6,416 bases of DNA from Cytophagaceae bacterium (GTDB lineage: Bacteria > Bacteroidota > Bacteroidia > Cytophagales > Spirosomataceae): NCBI GenBank assembly GCA_947461155.1, contig CANHKE010000080.1, positions 1 to 6,416 of the forward strand, written 5' to 3'. The notes under the pieces were generated by a model, which had not been told where the DNA came from, ran no database searches, and saw only the letters and a list, made by a program, of their open reading frames with translations. Both the position numbers and the translations under genes were made by a program. Below, piece after piece: positions 1-4,890 of the stretch; within the stretch, counting starts at the first letter, position 1; every line of letters begins with the position of its first letter.

Positions 1-1
1 T

Positions 2-1867
2 CAGGGTTTATGGGCCCAAAATACGAAAGGTCTAACCGGCATTCCGGACACCAGTTTTGCCAATTATTCGGCGTGGAAATCCGCGCTGAAATCAGATCCT
101 TCTTTACAACTCGCGGAATATACAGCCTCAGCAATCAAAGGCACGCGAACAATCGTTTACAAGCAAATCGGCCCACGGAAATTGGTATTGGACGTGTATG
201 AGCCGACAGATAATCGCTCCCGCAAGACCATGTTGTTTTTCCATGGGGGTGGATGGCGGACGGGTCATCGATCCCAACACGTCGCGCTGGCGCAGGCATT
301 GGCAAAAAAAGGATATCGGGTTTTTCTGGCTGAATACCGTTTGTCGACCGAGGCGCTCTATCCCGCTGCGATGCAGGATGCGCAGGCGGCGCTCACTTAT
401 TTACACCAAAATGCCCAAAAGCTTCATATTGATTCAAAGCAAATTTTTGTGGCAGGTTATTCAGCCGGTGGCCAAATGGCAGCATTACTGGGATCCGTTC
501 AGGATGAAAATTTATTTGGCAAGTGTCAAAAAATAAAGGGCGTGATTGACCTAGATGGAATTTTGGCGTACATCCATCCGGAGTCGGGAGAAGGGGATGA
601 CCGCGTAAGGTTGTCGGCTGCCACCTCCTATTTTGGCTATTCGAAAACGGAGAATCCCGAACTTTGGAATCAAGCATCGGCCTTATATCATGTCTCGAAA
701 CAAGATCCACCGGTATTATTCATCAATTCAGGCAATGAGCGCATGCATGCGGGCCGGGATGATTTCAGGCGAAAAATGACTGATTTGGGTATCCTGACGG
801 ATGTGTATACCCATGAAAATTCGCCGCATACGTTTATCTTATTTAGCCGTTGGTTCGATAAAACGGTCCAATTAATGGATCAGTTCATGCAGCAAATTAC
901 CGTGGCACAAGATGGTTCGGGGGATGTGCGCACGATCCAAGAGGCTGTAAACAAAGGGTCAAACAATCAGACCATTTTTATCAAAAACGGCACCTATTCG
1001 GAGAAAGTGTACATCGATTCCTTGCGGCATGATTTACGATTCATTGGACAATCGCGTGCGGGTGTCGTTTTGAAGTTTACGCAGGCGCGGGATATTTGGC
1101 GATGTTCAAATCCGGATGATTATGGTGCTGGGGTGTTGAATATCAAAGGCCATGATTTGAGCTTTGAGAATTTGACTGTGATTAATGATTATGGTTTACT
1201 AACGAAGCAAGATATCACGATTCCGTGTCTCAATGAGGCAGGAAAAACGACGCAATCTACTGTTCAGAAATATGCATTACCGCGTGAGTCTGGAGAGAAA
1301 GATGGAACGAAAATCGTACGTGTGGATGGGCACCAATTTGCGGTGCGGACCATGCCGGGTGCGACGCGTTTACGCTTTGCCCATTGTACGTTTCGGTCGG
1401 GCGGTGGAGATACGATGAGTCCGTGGGATGTGAATGCCGGGATGTATTATTTCAATGATTGCGAGATCGAAGGGGGTGTGGATATGTACTGTCCACGCGG
1501 ATATGCCTTCGCGGAAAATTGTACATTCATTTGCCATAACATGAGCGCGGCGATTTGGCATGATGGTTCAGGTGATGAAGGTGCGAAGTCGGTGCTCAAA
1601 AACTGCCGTTTTATCGGGGATCCGGGTTACAAATTAGGGCGCTATCACCGGGAGGCGCAGCTCTTTTTGGTGAATTGCCAGTTCGATCAAAATATGGCGG
1701 ATGCGCCCATATACCAGTCGGGTGACCGAAAATTAGCTTGGGGTCATCGGGTGTATTACGTGAATAGTCATCGGACGGGTGGCGATTTTGCGTGGCATCA
1801 GACGAATACCCAAGTCAAGGCTGAGGATGTTAATTTTTGGTGGGTTTTTGGGGATAAGTGGCGGTAA
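2..1867 (+). CDS. Exported bifunctional esterase: alpha/beta-hydrolase fused to pectin methylesterase (5' end missing)
   Basis: Probably removes ester decorations from pectin outside the cytoplasm. The frame is open to the window edge. A TTG at 182 lies inside the gene and is not its start. The first visible residues, QGLWAQ-N, look like the end of a signal peptide, so little should be missing. Of 621 visible residues, about 70-295 form an alpha/beta-hydrolase of the Aes/BD-FAE type: oxyanion-hole HGGGW at 81-85, nucleophile Ser154 in GYSAGG, and probable catalytic His276 in SPHTF. A pectinesterase (CE8-type) beta-helix starts at about 299 with DGSGD and almost no linker. It keeps the Gln of the QAVAL-like motif (445), Asp470 (GGDT), Asp494 in GGVD and Arg547 in LGR. 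The Gln normally preceding the first Asp is Gly, and GRPW is GRYH. The alpha/beta-hydrolase substrate (acetyl or feruloyl ester) cannot be told. G+C is higher than in the neighbouring genes. Family assignment is strong; joint action on pectin is inferred. Confidence 0.9.
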   Translation, partial: QGLWAQNTKGLTGIPDTSFANYSAWKSALKSDPSLQLAEYTASAIKGTRTIVYKQIGPRKLVLDVYEPTDNRSRKTMLFFHGGGWRTGHRSQHVALAQALAKKGYRVFLAEYRLSTEALYPAAMQDAQAALTYLHQNAQKLHIDSKQIFVAGYSAGGQMAALLGSVQDENLFGKCQKIKGVIDLDGILAYIHPESGEGDDRVRLSAATSYFGYSKTENPELWNQASALYHVSKQDPPVLFINSGNERMHAGRDDFRRKMTDLGILTDVYTHENSPHTFILFSRWFDKTVQLMDQFMQQITVAQDGSGDVRTIQEAVNKGSNNQTIFIKNGTYSEKVYIDSLRHDLRFIGQSRAGVVLKFTQARDIWRCSNPDDYGAGVLNIKGHDLSFENLTVINDYGLLTKQDITIPCLNEAGKTTQSTVQKYALPRESGEKDGTKIVRVDGHQFAVRTMPGATRLRFAHCTFRSGGGDTMSPWDVNAGMYYFNDCEIEGGVDMYCPRGYAFAENCTFICHNMSAAIWHDGSGDEGAKSVLKNCRFIGDPGYKLGRYHREAQLFLVNCQFDQNMADAPIYQSGDRKLAWGHRVYYVNSHRTGGDFAWHQTNTQVKAEDVNFWWVFGDKWR

Positions 1868-1896
1868 CGAGATATGAAGCAAACGCCATATTTTTT
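1859..1896 (+). terminator. Possible weak intrinsic terminator of the esterase gene
   Basis: A 5-bp G/C-rich stem (TGGCG at 1859-1863 with CGCCA at 1884-1888) encloses a 20-nt loop. It is followed by TA and six T residues at 1891-1896. It overlaps the esterase stop codon and sits in the 31-bp gap before the convergent sigma-factor gene. The stem is short and the loop long, so this is only a candidate. Confidence 0.3.
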
Positions 1897-1898
1897 GA

Positions 1899-2450
1899 TT
1901 AAGCTTCTTTAAGAATGTTAATGCTTTTATGAATCATATTGTAAACCGTTTGTCTAACCAGTGAATGTTCATTCATAATTTCTTCCACTGATTTTTCATT
2001 GATGAAACGTTCCGTAAATAAGAAACGTTGCCTTTTGGTCAAGCGGCTTAGTTTTTGATTGTAGATTTTATCTTGATGTGATTTGACTTCAGTGTCTATG
2101 ATGGATGATAACACATTTGTTTCATCTTGAAATGCATCGCTTGTTAAGCAGAAATCTTCAGGTATTTCATCGAATTTTGACTCTTTTTGCTTCAGACGAA
2201 TCATGTGGTTCTTGATGGATCTCTTGAGGTAAAAATCAAGTGTTTTGTCAACAGAAAGTCTTTCTCTAGCCTTCCAGATGGAGATGAAAATATCCTGATA
2301 GGCATCTTTTAAATCATCTTCATAATGTGGGAATAAAGATTTACCGTAATTGAATATTCGCTTCTGATAAAATAGATATAGTACCTGAAACGAACTTGTA
2401 TCGCCAAGTTTAAATTGCTGAATGTAGAAAGATTCTTGCGTCGCGGTCAT
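1899..2450 (-). CDS. ECF-type RNA polymerase sigma factor, 183 aa
   Basis: Directs RNA polymerase to a set of promoters that cannot be predicted from this window. The protein has the two-domain layout of group 4 (ECF) sigma-70 factors. Region 2 covers roughly residues 20-90, with the core-binding/-10-recognition helix around DAYQDIFISIWKARERL at 49-65. An acidic, poorly conserved linker follows at about 91-125. Region 4 covers about 133-183, with an LTKRQR start at 137-142 and an HTH in which VRQTVYNMIHKS (165-176) is the recognition helix. Length is normal for the class. The ATG at 2450 is preceded by an A/T-rich leader with no Shine-Dalgarno sequence, which is usual in Bacteroidota. No anti-sigma (FecR-like) gene or SusC gene lies next to it: its left neighbour is convergent and its right neighbour divergent. 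Its regulon and control signal are therefore unknown. Confidence 0.9.
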   Translation of the reverse strand: MTATQESFYIQQFKLGDTSSFQVLYLFYQKRIFNYGKSLFPHYEDDLKDAYQDIFISIWKARERLSVDKTLDFYLKRSIKNHMIRLKQKESKFDEIPEDFCLTSDAFQDETNVLSSIIDTEVKSHQDKIYNQKLSRLTKRQRFLFTERFINEKSVEEIMNEHSLVRQTVYNMIHKSINILKEA

Positions 2451-2483
2451 TGTATGGTGGTAGGTAATTATAAATCAACACAC

Positions 2484-2520
2484 CAAAATTAGACGTAACG
2501 AGAAAGCAATATTTACCAAA
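2484..2520 (-). promoter_or_regulatory. Candidate promoter of the sigma-factor gene
   Basis: Read on the minus strand, TAATTTTG (2491 down to 2484) is an exact match to the Bacteroidota -7 element TAnnTTTG, about 33 bp before the ATG. A TTTG that could serve as the -33 element lies upstream at 2520-2517. The 25-nt spacer is longer than the roughly 17-23 nt usually reported. The -7 element is convincing and the -33 element is not. Confidence 0.45.
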
Positions 2521-2558
2521 TCTTAGCAATTTATGATGATATATTATTGAAGTTGGAT

Positions 2559-2566
2559 TACATTTG
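2559..2566 (+). promoter_or_regulatory. Candidate -7 promoter element of the AraC-family gene
   Basis: TACATTTG is an exact TAnnTTTG match ending 16 bp before the ATG at 2583, which would give a very short leader. No well-spaced -33 TTTG is seen. If real, it lies inside the longer reading frame that could start at TTG 2547, and so supports the ATG at 2583 as the true start. Confidence 0.35.
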
Positions 2567-2582
2567 GAAAATATCGTTCAAT

Positions 2583-3440
2583 ATGAAACCAATATTTAAA
2601 AAGGTCGAGTCCAAATCAGAGGAAGCGTTTGTTGCCAAGATTGATCAGTTTTCTCAGTTTTATAACAAATGGCATTTCCATCCAGAGTTAGAATTGACGC
2701 ATATTGTGAAGGGTCGAGGTACTCGATTTATTGGTGATCACATTGAGTATTTTGAGGATGGCGATTTGCTTTTAGTAGGTTCCAATTTACCTCATGTTTG
2801 GAAGAATCAGAATGAAGAATCGGAGTTAGCTGTGGCGCAGGTGGTTCAATTTCTGCCGACTTTCCTAGGGAATGAAGTATTGGGAAAGCTTGAGTTTAAG
2901 CAGGTACAAAACTTACTGACGCGGTCTGCATATGGATTGAAAATTGTGGGCGATACCAAAGGTCAAGTATTGAGGCAGCTTGATGTCCTTTTCGATGCTA
3001 AAAGCTCCTTGGAACGATTAATTACCTTGATAAGAATTTTGGATTTATTGGGAAAGTCTACGGATCTTATCCCGATGTCTAGCAGTTTGTTTATCGTGAA
3101 GGCTGATAAGCAACAGGTTGATCGCTTGAATTTGGTCATTGATTACACGATTACCAATTTCGCATCTAAGATTACGCTGGACGATGTTGCATCAATGTCT
3201 AACATGTCTGTATCTAATTTTTGCAAATATTTTAAAGCAAGAATGAAGAAAACATATGTACAATATTTAACAGAGGTACGCATTGGATTGTCTTGTAAAT
3301 TATTAATTGAAAATAAGATGTCTGTTCATCAAATAGCCTTTGAATCAGGCTTCGTGAACATTTCGAATTTTAATCGGGCATTTAAATTAACCAAACAAGT
3401 GACTCCTCTATCCTACCGAAAATCATACCATTTAGATTAA
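2583..3440 (+). CDS. AraC-family transcriptional regulator with N-terminal cupin sensor domain, 285 aa
   Basis: Probable ligand-responsive DNA-binding regulator of the downstream transporter-fucosidase genes. From the ATG at 2583 the protein has a cupin-like sensor fold at about residues 15-95. It carries WHFHPELEL at 30-38 (His31, His33) and GSNLPHVW at 66-73 (His71), the hallmark of a large Bacteroidota group of AraC regulators. A helical linker follows at about 120-175. The double-HTH AraC domain is at about 180-283: first HTH around ITLDDVASMSNMSVSNFCKYFK (197-218), second around MSVHQIAFESGFVNISNFNRAFK (246-268), then the usual TPLSYRK close. The frame extends to a TTG at 2547, but homologues typically begin MKPIF-like and a -7 element overlaps that extension, so the ATG is preferred. 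It is divergent from the sigma factor and co-directional with the MFS gene 180 bp downstream. The ligand is unknown; a monosaccharide is plausible from context. Confidence 0.92.
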   Translation: MKPIFKKVESKSEEAFVAKIDQFSQFYNKWHFHPELELTHIVKGRGTRFIGDHIEYFEDGDLLLVGSNLPHVWKNQNEESELAVAQVVQFLPTFLGNEVLGKLEFKQVQNLLTRSAYGLKIVGDTKGQVLRQLDVLFDAKSSLERLITLIRILDLLGKSTDLIPMSSSLFIVKADKQQVDRLNLVIDYTITNFASKITLDDVASMSNMSVSNFCKYFKARMKKTYVQYLTEVRIGLSCKLLIENKMSVHQIAFESGFVNISNFNRAFKLTKQVTPLSYRKSYHLD

Positions 3441-3474
3441 TCAATTTTAATATAATTCAGACAAATTGATTAAT
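3436..3474 (+). terminator. 12-bp perfect A/T-rich inverted repeat at the end of the AraC gene
   Basis: ATTAATCAATTT (3436-3447) overlaps the stop codon and is perfectly complementary to AAATTGATTAAT (3463-3474), with a 15-nt loop. A T-rich but interrupted stretch follows from 3482. It could terminate the regulator transcript, although the stem is nearly all A/T and no clean T-tract follows directly. It could equally be an operator or part of the larger structured spacer. Confidence 0.45.
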
Positions 3475-3477
3475 TAT

Positions 3478-3538
3478 AGGATATTTATTTGTTTTATTGA
3501 TAATATATCATTGATTATTAATAAAATTTCAATATCCT
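3478..3538. repeat. Nested inverted repeat (cruciform-like) in the AraC-MFS spacer
   Basis: The outer arms AGGATATT (3478-3485) and AATATCCT (3531-3538) are perfect 8-bp complements. Inside them, 3492-3504 and 3514-3526 pair over 13 positions with one G-T mismatch/wobble, around a 9-nt loop (3505-3513). The DNA is strongly A/T-rich, which raises the chance of fortuitous pairing, but two nested arm pairs centred on about the same point are unlikely to be trivial. It lies just upstream of the candidate MFS promoter, where an activator would bind. Confidence 0.5.
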
Positions 3539-3555
3539 CTGTATTGAATGCCTCC

Positions 3556-3563
3556 TAATTTTG
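3556..3563 (+). promoter_or_regulatory. Candidate -7 promoter element for the MFS-fucosidase operon
   Basis: TAATTTTG is an exact TAnnTTTG match, identical in sequence to the one before the sigma-factor gene, and lies 57 bp before the MFS start codon. No good TTTG is seen at the usual -33 distance, as expected for a promoter that depends on an activator such as the upstream AraC protein. Start of transcription would be near 3570, inside the inverted repeat that begins at 3562. Confidence 0.45.
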
Positions 3564-3611
3564 TGATGTACGTAAACCACTAAGGTTATACAAATTAATG
3601 TACGCATCACA
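3562..3611 (+). promoter_or_regulatory. Inverted repeat in the promoter/5' leader of the MFS gene
   Basis: TGTGATG (3562-3568) pairs with CATCACA (3605-3611). After a 2-nt bulge, CGTA (3571-3574) pairs with TACG (3601-3604). An inner hairpin AACC-ACTAA-GGTT sits at 3575-3587. The right arm ends 9 nt before the ATG at 3621. The direct repeat ATGTACG also occurs at 3566 and 3598, exactly 32 bp apart, about three helical turns. The element overlaps the -7 box, so it could be an operator for the AraC regulator or a leader structure limiting translation. Confidence 0.5.
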
Positions 3612-3620
3612 TTTAATATA

Positions 3621-4850
3621 ATGTCATCTAAGAAGTCAACGATAAATCAATTACTAAGCATTCCAGTAATTGTTGCTGCATTGGGATATTTCGTAGACAT
3701 TTATGATTTACTTTTATTCGGCATCGTAAGAATTCCAAGTTTAATTGACCTAGGGTTAAGTGAAACGGAGGTTTCTATAATTGGTGCAAGTATTCTCAAT
3801 TGGCAAATGACAGGCCTTTTAATTGGAGGAATACTTTGGGGAATATTAGGAGATAAAAAAGGACGTTTATCCGTTCTTTTTGGTTCAATCTTGACTTACT
3901 CTTTAGCCAATATTGCTTGTGGATTTGTTCAAAATCCGGATATGTATAAGCTTATACGGTTTATTGCGGGAATTGGGCTAGCAGGTGAACTTGGTGCTGG
4001 TATAACTTTAGTTTCCGAAAGTTTACCTAAAAACCTACGTGCCATTGGCACTTCATTAGTAGCGGGCATTGGATTATTAGGCGCTGTTTTTGCCTATTTT
4101 ACAGTGGAGATATTTGAATGGAGAACTGCATATTTCATTGGAGGAGGAATGGGAGTATCCTTATTACTATTAAGGATTGGTGTTTTTGAGTCAGGAGCCT
4201 TTGAAGCCATTAAAGATCAAAAGCTGGTGCAAAGGGGAAATTTTTTGTCTTTTTTTACTAATCTCAATAGACTTAATCGATATCTGAAGTGTATCGCAAT
4301 TGGATTACCTACCTGGTTCGTAATAGGTATACTAACAACTTTTAGCAACGAATTCGGGAAAGCATTAGGTATTCTGGACGTTAAACCGGGTTTAGCAATT
4401 ATGTGGTGTTACGTTGGTTTATCAATCGGCGATTTGATAAGTGGGCTACTTAGTCACGTGCTACATTCCCGTAAAAAAGCAGTAGGCATCATGATGGTTT
4501 TTGCCCTGATTTTTGCCATACTTTATCTCTTTATTGGTCTTAATTCAGCAAGTCAACTGTACGTTGGATGCTTGCTTATGGGAATAGGAATTGGTTACTG
4601 GGCAATGTTTGTTACAATTGGAGCCGAGCAGTTTGGGACTAATTTAAGAGCAACAGCAGCAACAACAATTCCTAATATGGTTCGCGGTACAGTTGTAATT
4701 ATGACCATGTTATTTGGAAATCTAAAGCCAACTATTGGAGTATTATATGCTGGTGCAATTGTTGGACTAATCTGTTTCATACTTGGTGGTGTAGCCATCT
4801 ACACTATCGAAGAAACCCATAATAGAGACTTGAATTTTATTGAGAATTAA
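3621..4850 (+). CDS. Major facilitator superfamily transporter, 409 aa
   Basis: Inner-membrane secondary transporter, probably a proton-coupled importer of a small organic solute. The protein is almost entirely hydrophobic, with about 12 predicted membrane segments, a normal MFS length. Motifs seen: two acidic residues in TM1 (DIYD, Asp26/Asp29); the cytoplasmic loop 2-3 signature GDKKGR at 77-82; RFIAGIGLAGELGAG in TM4 (Arg113, Glu123); SESLPKNLR at 132-140; and a related second-half motif EQFGTNLRATAATTIPN at 336-352. The C-terminus ends ETHNRDLNFIE. This pattern resembles the metabolite:H+ and sialate/aromatic-acid symporter groups more than the FucP fucose permease. The ATG at 3621 has no Shine-Dalgarno sequence. 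Forty bp downstream the fucosidase begins, so the two are probably cotranscribed. The substrate is not shown by the sequence; L-fucose or another product of the fucosidase is inferred from position only. Confidence 0.9.
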   Translation: MSSKKSTINQLLSIPVIVAALGYFVDIYDLLLFGIVRIPSLIDLGLSETEVSIIGASILNWQMTGLLIGGILWGILGDKKGRLSVLFGSILTYSLANIACGFVQNPDMYKLIRFIAGIGLAGELGAGITLVSESLPKNLRAIGTSLVAGIGLLGAVFAYFTVEIFEWRTAYFIGGGMGVSLLLLRIGVFESGAFEAIKDQKLVQRGNFLSFFTNLNRLNRYLKCIAIGLPTWFVIGILTTFSNEFGKALGILDVKPGLAIMWCYVGLSIGDLISGLLSHVLHSRKKAVGIMMVFALIFAILYLFIGLNSASQLYVGCLLMGIGIGYWAMFVTIGAEQFGTNLRATAATTIPNMVRGTVVIMTMLFGNLKPTIGVLYAGAIVGLICFILGGVAIYTIEETHNRDLNFIEN

Positions 4851-4890
4851 ATAGAAATAACCTTATAGAATAATATAACCCTTTAACAAC

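Noticed and set aside
182..184. TTG as the start codon of the esterase gene
   Set aside because: The same frame is open without a stop back to base 2, and the upstream residues look like a signal-peptide end (LWAQ) followed by a normal N-terminal region.
393..710. Antisense open frame of 105 codons inside the esterase gene
   Set aside because: It lies opposite a well-supported catalytic domain, its translation shows no recognisable domain, and it has no promoter or start context; similar frames elsewhere were rejected for the same reason.
2547..2582. Twelve extra residues at the N-terminus of the AraC regulator from a TTG start
   Set aside because: The ATG at 2583 begins the familiar MKPIF-type N-terminus, and a -7 promoter match lies within the extension.
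3436..3611. Mobile-element ends or a CRISPR array in the repeat-rich spacer
   Set aside because: The repeats are three unrelated inverted pairs of different sequence, with no transposase, target duplication or regularly spaced identical units.
3621..4850. FucP (fucose permease) identity for the MFS gene
   Set aside because: Position next to a fucosidase suggests it, but the DIYD, GDKKGR and AGELGAG motifs match other MFS symporter groups better, so no symbol was given.
4851..4890. Separate promoter for the fucosidase
   Set aside because: No TAnnTTTG match and no hairpin occur in the 40-bp gap; cotranscription with the transporter is simpler.
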